DNA from: Teratosphaeria epicoccoides
Lineage: Eukaryota; Ascomycota; Dothideomycetes; Mycosphaerellales; Teratosphaeriaceae
DNA length: 64,000 nucleotides
Reading direction: 5' to 3'
Assembly (NCBI GenBank): GCA_021401465.1
Contig: JADDMT010000005.1
Coordinates: forward strand, 124,001 to 188,000
Positions 55,650 through 64,000 of this stretch are shown one piece after another. Position 1 is the stretch's first letter; the number at the start of each line of letters is the position of its first letter. Both the position numbers and the translations under genes were made by a program. The notes under the pieces are model-generated. The model worked only from the letters and a program-made list of their open reading frames with translations. It ran no database searches and had not been told where the DNA came from.

Positions 55650-56135
55650 TCATCCACCAAGTTGGCAACAGTCGTCTCGCGAAATCACAGCATCATTGCA
55701 CCGATTTAGAGGTGCAGTGATACCAGGCACTGCCCTGAACAGTTGTTTACGCTCCTCCCTCCTCTTGCAGCTGGTCAGTGAGTAAATGAGCAGAGGCTCT
55801 CTGTACTCGGGGTCATCTGCAGCAAATAACCTCGCAATGTCTCCGGCCACAGCGAGCTCCTCCTCAAAAGTTCTGCGTTCAGTGTTCTGCTTGATGAGAT
55901 GGTCGATCACGCCGCCCAACATCGGAAGAACACTGATGTTGTCGAGATTGAGGCGATCAAGATCTGATTTGAGCAAATGCTCGACAGACACAGCCACGTG
56001 CCCACGGACAACGCCGTAGATCAGGCACTCAAGCGGAGGCGTCTCCTCTGTGTTTTGCAGGAGGATATCTTGCAACTTTGGGCTGAACAGTACGAAATTG
56101 GCACTTTCGAGCTTCTGCGTGTCCAAGACAGCCAC
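55650..56135 (-). CDS. Hypothetical protein exon, 5' end missing
   Basis: An open frame of about 160 codons that looks coding but has no ATG near its start: it opens at a TGA some 60 bases upstream of 56135 and the reading (HDDICVAVLDTQKLES) seems to continue an upstream exon. Content is acidic-helical, for example SVEHLLKSDLDRLNLDN and EEELAVAGDIARLFAAD, ending in a cysteine-containing tail. No family is recognised. Most likely it is the last exon of a small spliced gene whose start lies between about 56160 and 56500, or a decayed gene. Confidence 0.4.
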   Translation of the reverse strand: MAVLDTQKLESANFVLFSPKLQDILLQNTEETPPLECLIYGVVRGHVAVSVEHLLKSDLDRLNLDNISVLPMLGGVIDHLIKQNTERRTFEEELAVAGDIARLFAADDPEYREPLLIYSLTSCKRREERKQLFRAVPGITAPLNRCNDAVISRDDCCQLGG

Positions 56136-56872
56136 ACAAATATCGTCATGTCCCTCGCAGGCAAGCTTTTGTATTGCTCAAGCCATAACGAACGGCAGTG
56201 ATTGAGATCAGGAAGAGAAGATGGATGGTATCTTGCGAGTGCTGTTGTGACACAACACAGTGAATGCCAAAAGGGACAGAAGAAAGAGGACCCAGCCTGT
56301 GCAATATGCTATCGTCCAGTTCGTCTTTGTGCCCAACACATTGGATTAAAGCTGGGTAGATTCCTGCTCTTGGAGGTGCGTATCGCTACGTTTGCCTCAA
56401 GCATAGAAGTTTGCAATAACGCCTTGACCGCGTGCTGTTATCTGCCCTGCCTTCCACGACACGCTTCGAAGGTGTTCGAAAGATTGTAGCAATGCATCCT
56501 CCAGTCACCGCGGACCAGCAGGCTATCTTCACTCACGGTATCACGACCGAGTATGCGGTAGGCCTACCCGATCGCTGCATGCCTCTCGCGCGGACTTACC
56601 GCAGTCGTGAGTGCCGCATCGCCACCTGCCGATGGCCTTCAGACCGTCAAGAGCTCTCTTCACGTTCACTGACCGCTAGTACACAGATATCGTGCCTGCG
56701 TGAAGACTGCTATACACATTGACATCCTCTCGCCAAATGTATCACAGTCAACCATTGCTTCCCACGCAAACATCCTTCCATTGAGACTGTGACATCTTCC
56801 AGGGTTCACATCAATCCCAAGCGACCACGGCACTTGGCTCCATCCAGACAAGCCTACCACCATCGATCTTCA
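56136..56872. other. Intergenic, possibly with an unrecognised 5' exon
   Basis: About 740 bases between two uncertain small genes transcribed away from each other. It may hold the missing first exon of the minus-strand gene; I could not fix one. Confidence 0.4.
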
Positions 56873-57560
56873 ATGAACAACACACTGCACCGCCAGTTCT
56901 CAACATGGAGCACCAAAGCACAAAGGTAGGCCACGATGTCAAGAAGCAGAGATCCACCAACACCAAGACCTGCCCCATCACACATCCGATGCTCGCACAA
57001 CCGGTACCAACAGGCTCATCAAAGGCGATGTCGACATCGAGACTCTACGCTGCCTCAGCAAAGCATGCAGACCCGTGCTCTCAGCCTCCAACACCGCCCG
57101 CTCAGCCTCCAACGCCCACCTCGAACTCAAGATCAAGCCCGCCGGCACCATGCCGGCCTCCAACAACACCATGGCTCGAGTCCTAGATTTCCTGGAGAAG
57201 CACAAAGCAGTCGTCTGCGTCCAGGACCGGCATATCCAAGAAAGGCTCAGAAGTGATGACCTGCCCACAAGGATCCGCTTCTACGCCTCCCTCCTCGCCT
57301 CCAAGCCGACCTCCAGCACGAACGATTTGCGCGATCATATCGCTCAGGCCGTGCATGACAACCTGGTCATCAGGGACGAACTTTCTACCATCGGACTTGC
57401 TTGCCCACGGGGAGCGAAATTGTCAGGACAGTGATCCAAAGCCTGACGTACTTCTGGCGCCGTCGCGTGATCGACGAGGAGCAGGAAAAGGGAGGCCGAC
57501 GAGTATGTCTTCAGCGATAAGACATTCCTCGACTTGTTCGGTGATGAGGCGGATCGGTAG
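56873..57560 (+). CDS. Possible small three-exon hypothetical protein
   Basis: A model of three exons, 56873-56925, 57014-57430 and 57485-57560, gives 181 residues. It starts MNNTLHRQFSTWSTKAQR, continues LIKGDVDIETLRCLSKACR, has a helical middle (MARVLDFLEKHKAVVCVQD, DLRDHIAQAVHDNLVIRDEL) and ends ADEYVFSDKTFLDLFGDEAD. The second intron removes in-frame stops and has CCTGACG as branch site; the first donor (GTAGGC) is weak. If intron 2 is not used, the protein stops at 57434 after 157 residues. No family recognised. Confidence 0.4.
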
Positions 57561-58245
57561 AGAGAGGTGGCGAGTAAGAGGCCGTGGGGGCTGCAGGGGC
57601 CAGGAAGAGAAAGCAGCGGCGCTCGGGCAGAACTGCAGCGGCCTGATGTTGAGCTCAGCAGTGGAGTGGCAGAAGGGGGGGGGATTGGCGAATGCGGACA
57701 CCTTGTGTGCACGCCCGCTCGAGATGAGTCGAGCTTTACTGGCATTGTAACGCCCGGCGGTGATGTTACTAGTCAAACCAACCATGCGATCACTGGCGGG
57801 CAGGCTCGAGACTTGATCATGGATGGACGAATTCAGCAGTCGACGGCGTCCCTTGGTCAATTAAAATCTGGTAATAAGCAGTTGATCGTGTCAATCAATC
57901 GACGATTTCCCGAACTGTGTCCTCTGGCCTGCATAGTTAATTGCAAGCAAGATGACATTTCCACGGAACGCTTCTCCCAAGCCCGGACATGATGAGATGC
58001 TTCGTCTAGAGTGGGAAAGCCGCAGGTTCTTTAATCTCATTCCAAGAAGGCAAAGCCAGGGCCCACAAGCAATCTCGCCAGCCCGCGACAAGTCTATCGT
58101 GATGGCTATAAACGACCCGAAGCGCCTTCGCTAAAACGACGCGCTTTCAAAGTAGGACTGCACTGCCCAGACTCTGCGACTGGTATCGCGTCTCATCCCA
58201 AAATCACTCTTTCATGCTGATGATGCAACCCATTCCGACCGATCA
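57561..58245. other. Intergenic, no gene seen
   Basis: About 690 bases with overlapping frames on both strands and a run of nine G at about 57675-57683. No motif; downstream lies the 3' end of the Sec7 gene. Confidence 0.45.
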
Positions 58246-61200
58246 TCAACCAGCTTCACTCAGCTTCCGCAACTCCTCATCCCCTACAACGCCAAGAATC
58301 TGCGAATCGTCCTCTAGCTCCTCCGCACTCTCGTCGCGTTCCGCCCCGACTCGCACGGCTGGGCTGTTCAACTCCTGACTACTCCCTCGCCTCTTTCCCT
58401 TGCAATTGACTCGGATGCTGGGCCCAATGACCGTCCTGCGGTTCTCCCTCTGCCCCAGCGAAAAGTCATCCGTATCACTCTCCACCGTCCCATCCTCGCC
58501 CTTCTGTAACGAATGTCTTTTGACAGATCTCGACTGCCCTCCAAATCCAATCATCGTCTGCCTTTTGAAGGCCTTAGGACTCCACTGCATGTTGGCGTCG
58601 AAGTACTCAGACAGTCTCTTTTGTCTGGCTTCGTCTTCGTCCGCGTCAGAGGAAGCGCTGCTCATCTGCAACGGGGAAGACGAGGTGGCGAATGTGTCGG
58701 CCGCATCAGCGTCTTGCCTAAGGATGGGCGAGATGGCTGAGTCATGGCTACCATTATTACCAGAAATGCGAACCGCTGAGCCGGAGCGAAAGTCGCTCGG
58801 GGCGGATGGAAAGTTGCTGGCTGAGGACATTGATCCGAAGTTGGATCGCTGACGCCCATCGCATTGACTGTTCTTACGCCACTTTTCGCGCCTGGCTTTC
58901 ATGCGCTCCTCAGGCCAGTCAGCTCCAAAGTGCACGACAGATGCCTGCTTGCCGTGCAAGATGAAACGACCCTTTTCTCGCTGAAGACTAGGCGTGCCCT
59001 CAGGGTGGTCTGCTTGCTCAGCGCCCGCTGACCGAACAGTACTGTCACTCTCTTTGTTTCGTTTGTGTCTGTGAACGTTGCTGGAATGTTGCGCATCACG
59101 CAGTGTTTTCTGAAGACTACGTCTGACACCATTCCTGTGCTTGCTCTCAGGCGTTAGAGCCGGAGCAATACCGTCCAGACTCATGCCACGAGTGTCGGCC
59201 ACAGCGGTCTCAGGTGGAACAGTGCTGCTTCTCGCGAGCATTTCAATTTCTTCTGTGCTCGGTCGCGGCGTCCTCTTCTCCCGTTGTAACGAGGCTTCCG
59301 ACTGCTGCGATGACTCTTGCCTGTCGAGCCGCTCGAGCTGCGGAACGCTCGACATGGAGGATGCGTGGGACAATGTGCCTCTACCTGGCGAGGCCACGCT
59401 GAGATGCGAAGTGCTGATTGATCCCCTATGCTCTCCGGCCTGTGGCTGAACATCAAGCTGCAACGGCGGCAGACGCCATATATCATTGCCCTTTGATTCA
59501 CGGGCGGCGTGAGAAGGTGTCCTGAACACGTCTCCGCCCATGAAATCGTCGATAGTGCCGCTTGTGGATGGCCGATCACTCCTACCACTACGGGAAGGCG
59601 AGGTCGGGCTCACTGGCGGGCTGCGAGCAGGTATGGGTCTTGCCGATGAACCATTACGCAACAAAGCAGGCTTGTTCTTGTCGAGATGTTGATGGGTCAA
59701 GACCTGTAGCTCAGCGGCCGAGACACCATCTCTTTGTACATCGAGAGCCAAGATGTCCTTGTGGCATCTCATGCGCCAGATGTCTCGACGCACCCACTTG
59801 ATATTGGCATCAGACCGCGCAGCGGCTGAACAAATGTCTTCACGTGTCTTTGGTGCGATGGGTGCGAGGATGAGCAGATGTCTGGCGTTCCGTAGCAACG
59901 TTCCCAGATGTTTGTCAGCCTGGCCGATGTGGTTCTCAGTCTCGAGGATCTTCTGCACCATGATCTGTCGTCTGGCAGCCATGACCTGACGCTGAAGCTG
60001 TGGGCTGAGACCACCACGTGAAACGATAACCTCGCCGGTAGCAGACGGCAAGGATTTCGTCGAATGCGCCGACTCCGTCCCAGCTATCTCTTGCCGCCGC
60101 AGGTCCTCCTCATTCCCACCCACCATGCCTCTAATGCGGACACCTGCAGCTCTGAAAGCAGCCGCGTAGTTGATGAGCGCGATCCAGTCAATGCGTTCAC
60201 TTTCGTTGTCAGCCAGCAGAACCTCTTCCTGGCCTCCAGATCTGAAAAATGTAAAGGCGTGCTTGTGCCTGTTATAGGCCGCGTCAACGAGCGCCACGGC
60301 ATTGTCCGTCTTGATCAGTGCGTCAGGTTTGAACTCAGAAAGTGGTGGCTTAAAGATGACGGGAGTTCTCGGCTGCCCCGGCCGTTGTTGAGCAGTAAAT
60401 TGTTGCGCTAAACTTCTCGCCCAGTTGGCGTTCTTGAACAGATATAGCTGGGAGCCAGTAAGTATGGCACCCCACTCCTGCCAAGGTGACCGTGTCTTTT
60501 TTTTCTTCGCGGCCTTGCGCCATAGTGTGCCAACCTTGGTGATCTTCAGATCAATGATACCGGCTTGAGCGTCTGTTGGAGGTGTGCCAGCACCAAGCTG
60601 TCCTTCGTACGCAGTCGGACGTGACCGAGCGGAAATTATCTGAAGTATGCCTGTATGCGTGAAGGCACGCTGCAGATAGTCCGGATCTAGCTCAGTCGAG
60701 GTGGCTTTGTAGTTGTACGGATCCTCGAACGCAATCGTATCTTTGATGTTAGGTCGAACCGTATCCAATTTCTGCTCCACCAGTAAATTGTAGGGGTCTA
60801 CGGGTCCTGCGGGCTTTTTGCCGGCTGCTTCTTCCACCGCGCCCCTGAGCTTACTCTTCTTCGGCTTGAAAGGCATCATGCGGTCGCCATTGATGTCCAC
60901 TTCTTCCTCGAAGTGGATGAAAGGAGTGTAGCAGATGTTGTCATAGAAGCATGCCAACACTTCTTCAGCCACTTGCTGACCCGAAGTGTTCTTAATATAA
61001 TCTCGCTTCTGCATCTTTCGCTTGTTGTTCTTATTGAAAGCGTCGGTGTGCAGCATCATCAAGGAGAAGGCGATGATGTATGCCTGATCTGAGGATACGA
61101 ATATGCCTGGGTTGCATTCGTGATATCGGTCCGCGAAAGCTTGAATGACCCGATCCACTTGCTGCGTCTCCTTGGGCAGTTCCGCTTCGAGCAGGAACTT

Positions 61201-62847
61201 CCTCAAGGACATATCAATTGGCTCGCCGAAGAACGGGAAGCGCCTGGTGTAGCTTCGCAGCACAGCCTGCGCGAAGGGATCCGCCGACTTGGAAAGAATA
61301 CCAGCGATCATAGCCCGAGCGACAGCAGCCTCGAGCCGTTCCAAATACCTCCCAGGAGTGTCACCTTCTTCTCGTTCCGGAACGACCAAAGCTTCACGGC
61401 TCATGGCGAAAGAGTTGGACTTGCTCCTGGTGCCAGGCGACCCATGTCTTGGCGAATCAGGTCCTGAACCATGCCGAAAGCGCGATAGGCTCAGGAAGCC
61501 TCCCAGACTTGGTCGCCCAGCGCTCGACGTGGACTGCCGCGCACTCCCGTAGAGCGCCGGCGGCGTGTCCATATCATGTGACCCGCGCCCGTACGAGCTT
61601 GTCGTGGACGCGCGGTCGCGCAAGCTCAGCCTCATCGGGGCCTGCAATGGTGAAGAAGTAGGCGAGCGGGATTGGTCAGAATCATTGCGGAAGAGTTTCG
61701 CGGCGCTCGGTTGAGCAAAGGACAAAGAGCTCTTAGCAAGCGCTGCGTGCGATGGCGGGAGACCGCGGTCGAGAATTCTTTGTTTCGACGGACTCCCAGC
61801 TTCTGTGTGTCTACGTTGAAGTTTGGTTGATGTTGAACCCTGTGCTGAAACACCCTCTTCCGGGCTGTCCACAGAGTGTAAGGAAAAACCGGCAGTCGAT
61901 GCGCGCGGCGTGACAGGGTCATTTGACTGCTGCTGCGGGTCTGGTGGCGGGATTCTGACTGGCAACGGAAACAGAGATTTGCGATTCTTGTTGCGCTTAG
62001 GAAGTTTGAAGAACGTGGTGTGGGTGGAGACCGTATGGGTCGTTGTTGTCGTGTGGCCATAAAGCTCGCCGGAACTGGCGTTGCTACCATCCGACCGGTC
62101 CGACTCTGAGTATCGAGGATTGAGTACCGGAAGAGCCAGCGCGGAATTGGACTCGTCGCCGTACGACGGAGGAGCGCTCTGTAGATTCTTTTCCACCAGC
62201 ATCATTGCCGACAGTCGAGACAGATCCTCAAGTCCAGTGCTCCTGCCTTGTAGCCGCCGCCATCTCAGCGAATTGCGTGGCTTCTCCTGCTCCTTCTGTG
62301 CCTGCTCTGGCTTATCGCGCGGCCGCTTGCGCGGACTTGAGTGCGAGCTCCTGCCTTTTGACGTGCTGCTCTTGAAAAGTCCGGGCCGCGGCGTATTTTT
62401 CCCAGTCTCTCCATCATCATCATCATCATCACCGTCAGGCTGCTCTTCAAACGTCGGCGCCGTCCTCACGATCGCCGGCACGGACTCACCATGCGGCATT
62501 GCAGGCACGGGCGGTACATCGTCCATCCTCGGTGCATCTGCCCTCGCTCTCGCGGCGAGTTCTGGCTCAGAGAAATTCCGCAGCTTCAACAGATTAAAGC
62601 GCTTCACGTTCCTCGACTGCGGCATCGAGATCTCACTCTCGTTCATGTCATGGGCGCGCAGCTCGTGCGACAATCTGGAGGTCCGTCGTGCATGTTCACT
62701 GACTGGTCGGTCTGAAAAGTCCGATGGCGTAGGATGTAGAGGCTTTCCACGTCCGCTGGCGGCAGGTCTGGACAGGTCTGATCTGTCAGCATTATTCTGG
62801 GAAGCTGCGCCATCGATGTTGGATCGACGCCTTCTTAAGAGAAGCAT
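58246..62847 (-). CDS. Sec7-PH domain Arf guanine-nucleotide exchange factor (Syt1-like)
   Basis: Intron-free 1533-residue protein. The Sec7 domain lies at about residues 520-653 (SADPFAQAVLRSYTRRFPFF to FEEEVDINGDR). Its catalytic glutamate finger is in LPKETQQVDRVIQAF, and motif 2 reads FSLMMLHTDAFNKNNKRKM. A PH domain follows at about 766-907 (GTLWRKAAKKKKTRSPWQEW to RIDWIALINYAA). Both flanks are long, disordered and Ser/Arg-rich, with a run of six Asp near residue 140 from a CAT trinucleotide repeat. Sec7 followed by PH matches yeast Syt1, which activates Arl1/Arf GTPases at the Golgi. The domain order and length separate it from Sec7/Gea proteins. ATG 62847 is the only good start. Confidence 0.92.
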   Translation of the reverse strand: MLLLRRRRSNIDGAASQNNADRSDLSRPAASGRGKPLHPTPSDFSDRPVSEHARRTSRLSHELRAHDMNESEISMPQSRNVKRFNLLKLRNFSEPELAARARADAPRMDDVPPVPAMPHGESVPAIVRTAPTFEEQPDGDDDDDDGETGKNTPRPGLFKSSTSKGRSSHSSPRKRPRDKPEQAQKEQEKPRNSLRWRRLQGRSTGLEDLSRLSAMMLVEKNLQSAPPSYGDESNSALALPVLNPRYSESDRSDGSNASSGELYGHTTTTTHTVSTHTTFFKLPKRNKNRKSLFPLPVRIPPPDPQQQSNDPVTPRASTAGFSLHSVDSPEEGVSAQGSTSTKLQRRHTEAGSPSKQRILDRGLPPSHAALAKSSLSFAQPSAAKLFRNDSDQSRSPTSSPLQAPMRLSLRDRASTTSSYGRGSHDMDTPPALYGSARQSTSSAGRPSLGGFLSLSRFRHGSGPDSPRHGSPGTRSKSNSFAMSREALVVPEREEGDTPGRYLERLEAAVARAMIAGILSKSADPFAQAVLRSYTRRFPFFGEPIDMSLRKFLLEAELPKETQQVDRVIQAFADRYHECNPGIFVSSDQAYIIAFSLMMLHTDAFNKNNKRKMQKRDYIKNTSGQQVAEEVLACFYDNICYTPFIHFEEEVDINGDRMMPFKPKKSKLRGAVEEAAGKKPAGPVDPYNLLVEQKLDTVRPNIKDTIAFEDPYNYKATSTELDPDYLQRAFTHTGILQIISARSRPTAYEGQLGAGTPPTDAQAGIIDLKITKVGTLWRKAAKKKKTRSPWQEWGAILTGSQLYLFKNANWARSLAQQFTAQQRPGQPRTPVIFKPPLSEFKPDALIKTDNAVALVDAAYNRHKHAFTFFRSGGQEEVLLADNESERIDWIALINYAAAFRAAGVRIRGMVGGNEEDLRRQEIAGTESAHSTKSLPSATGEVIVSRGGLSPQLQRQVMAARRQIMVQKILETENHIGQADKHLGTLLRNARHLLILAPIAPKTREDICSAAARSDANIKWVRRDIWRMRCHKDILALDVQRDGVSAAELQVLTHQHLDKNKPALLRNGSSARPIPARSPPVSPTSPSRSGRSDRPSTSGTIDDFMGGDVFRTPSHAARESKGNDIWRLPPLQLDVQPQAGEHRGSISTSHLSVASPGRGTLSHASSMSSVPQLERLDRQESSQQSEASLQREKRTPRPSTEEIEMLARSSTVPPETAVADTRGMSLDGIAPALTPESKHRNGVRRSLQKTLRDAQHSSNVHRHKRNKESDSTVRSAGAEQADHPEGTPSLQREKGRFILHGKQASVVHFGADWPEERMKARREKWRKNSQCDGRQRSNFGSMSSASNFPSAPSDFRSGSAVRISGNNGSHDSAISPILRQDADAADTFATSSSPLQMSSASSDADEDEARQKRLSEYFDANMQWSPKAFKRQTMIGFGGQSRSVKRHSLQKGEDGTVESDTDDFSLGQRENRRTVIGPSIRVNCKGKRRGSSQELNSPAVRVGAERDESAEELEDDSQILGVVGDEELRKLSEAG
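62412..62431. repeat. CAT trinucleotide microsatellite in the Sec7 gene
   Basis: Six CAT units, coding for consecutive Asp residues on the minus strand. It lies in the disordered N-terminal part, so length changes would be tolerated. Confidence 0.85.
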
Positions 62848-63374
62848 ATTAAATGGGCCGGAACGCCGGCGGTCTCCGCCTTGGATCTTCTGTCGCGGGC
62901 TCTCATTGGCAAAGGGATGGCATGAATGGCAACGAACGAGCGGCTGGATGGAGCGACAGTTTGCTTCTGGGTGACGGCGTTGGTGGTGCAGTCGTGTGTT
63001 GGAGAGGGCAGCGATTTGCCAGGGAATGCTTCACTGTCCACTACGCGGCCTTTGGTAGATGGAGCTCCGAGGGGGGTTATTGGGCGACAATACTGTAAAC
63101 AGCAAGGCTGGCGAGTGCTGGACAAAGGATGTAATCTATGATAACAGAAAATCTCCAGCAGTTTTTGCAGCATGGACTTTGTACCGCCGCCCGCGCCGAG
63201 TTTCCACGTAGTTATTATTACTGTATTGCAAGGAGAAAGTTTGCTGGGTCAAGACTCAAATGCCACTGTCTGGCCCAGCCCCACCTGTGTCAAGAAAGGT
63301 GTAATAACAAGGTAATAATGTCACATTGAAACACCCTCACGTCGCAATCCCACCGCATTATTCAGTGAGGCAGA
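62848..63374. other. Divergent intergenic region between the Sec7 gene and ECM14
   Basis: About 530 bases expected to hold both promoters. No other feature. Confidence 0.5.
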
Positions 63375-64000
63375 ATGCGCAGTCGCAGTCTGCTGGCATG
63401 GCCACTCGCGCTCCTGGCGAGCATCGTCTTGGCCGTGCCTTCCCCAACCACACGCTTTGACCTGCAACAAGCGCAGCAGCAGCAACGCACCTTCCCTCCA
63501 GAGCATCCCAGGTCGAAATGGAGGGATTGGTCACACAAGCTGGTGGAGAGGGTGTTCGGCGCGCCAAAAGACTGCCGCGGCAAAGACGACCAAAAACTGC
63601 ATCGAGATCAGAGAGTCCCGCCGCTCGTCGGCACGCGATATGCCGACCAGGTGGTGTTGAGGTTCAACATCAGCACCGCCGATGGAGACGCGAAAAGCTT
63701 GGCGGCGGCGGCAGACACGCTCATGCTAGACGTGTGGGAATATGCTCACGACTGGGTGGACGTCAGACTCTCCAAAGACCTCGTGGAGCCTCTGCTCAGC
63801 CTGCTCCCCGCATCTCTTCACACTTCCCACGTACCACTCCTGCATGGCCCGGAACTCGCCACAGCCATCCATGACACTTACCAGCAGTCCCATGTCGAAG
63901 GTAACCTCTTCTTCGCCGACTACCAACCGTTCGCAGCGATTGACGCCTGGATGCGCCTCTTCGCCTCTTTCTTCAGCACCCACGTGCGCACCGTGACCAT
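63375..64000 (+). CDS. ecm14: Ecm14-like secreted metallocarboxypeptidase-like protein, 5' part only
   Basis: ATG 63375 opens a frame that is still open at the window end (208 codons). It starts with a signal peptide (SLLAWPLALLASIVLAVPSP) and continues with a carboxypeptidase A-type propeptide: DQVVLRFNIST, ADTLMLDVWEYAHDWVDVRL, LVEPLLSLLPASL. The wording and spacing match fungal Ecm14, an M14-family pseudo-enzyme needed for cell-wall integrity in yeast. The zinc-binding and catalytic part lies beyond the window, so loss of catalytic residues cannot be checked here. No intron is seen so far. Confidence 0.85.
   Translation, partial: MRSRSLLAWPLALLASIVLAVPSPTTRFDLQQAQQQQRTFPPEHPRSKWRDWSHKLVERVFGAPKDCRGKDDQKLHRDQRVPPLVGTRYADQVVLRFNISTADGDAKSLAAAADTLMLDVWEYAHDWVDVRLSKDLVEPLLSLLPASLHTSHVPLLHGPELATAIHDTYQQSHVEGNLFFADYQPFAAIDAWMRLFASFFSTHVRTVT

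Noticed and set aside
57567..57992. 141-codon plus-strand frame
   Set aside because: First codons are motif-less, it overlaps an equally long minus-strand frame, and it includes a G homopolymer run; no splice or protein evidence.
1..64000. tRNA genes, CRISPR arrays, transposons
   Set aside because: Looking for B-box-like GGTTCGANNCC, regularly spaced repeats, terminal inverted repeats and reverse transcriptase or transposase motifs gave nothing convincing. A dedicated scan (tRNAscan-SE, RepeatMasker) would be decisive.

Overview
The window is nuclear DNA of a filamentous ascomycete. Introns are short (about 50-170 nt), with GT..AG ends and a CTGAC or CTAAC branch site near the acceptor. Genes lie close together on both strands, proteins are typically fungal (WSC sensor, Bud4/anillin-like scaffold, Mrh4, Ecm14, Prp38), and intergenic DNA is not strongly AT-rich. 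A Pezizomycotina genome, probably a Dothideomycete, fits best, but the class is an inference. I found no tRNA, rRNA, transposon ORF, CRISPR array or secondary-metabolite core gene.

Left part (1-16 kb): an MFS transporter with an in-frame stop and a 4-bp duplication (pseudogene), an alpha/beta hydrolase whose N-terminus may carry a 1-nt indel, a lineage-specific protein with three copies of a short motif (minus strand), a phospholipase D-like protein (minus), ribosomal protein S6, PRPP synthetase, a gene-poor stretch with a 103-bp tandem duplication, and an unknown protein with a repeated AADxFEHP motif. Middle (16-36 kb): a 2420-residue ubiquitin hydrolase, a carbonyl reductase-like SDR, the mitochondrial DEAD-box helicase Mrh4 (minus), a Bud4/anillin-like protein that needs a GC-AG intron, mitochondrial ribosomal protein uL14m, and then a decayed Argonaute-like gene broken by stops and frameshifts. 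Right part (36-64 kb): two adjacent SMP+C2 lipid-transfer proteins (one with a membrane hairpin, one without), a WSC-domain cell-wall sensor, an unknown protein, Prp38 (minus) back to back with a Golgi-type glycosyltransferase, a NOSIP-like protein, a Baeyer-Villiger type flavin monooxygenase with a C-terminal membrane anchor (minus), two small uncertain genes, a Sec7-PH Arf exchange factor (minus), and the 5' part of Ecm14, cut by the window end.

Most genes are unrelated housekeeping functions in no operon-like order. Some share a theme without proof of joint function: Bud4-like scaffold, WSC sensor, SMP-C2 proteins, Sec7-GEF and Ecm14 all act at the cell surface or in traffic to it. Rps6, uL14m and Mrh4 serve the cytosolic and mitochondrial ribosomes. 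The most unusual items are the Argonaute remnant (possible loss or decay of an RNAi paralogue), the transporter pseudogene, the Bud4 gene structure, and the 111-codon open frame that directly follows the PRPP synthetase stop codon. All gene models are read by eye from splice signals and reading frames. Family names rest on recognised motifs, not on a database search.
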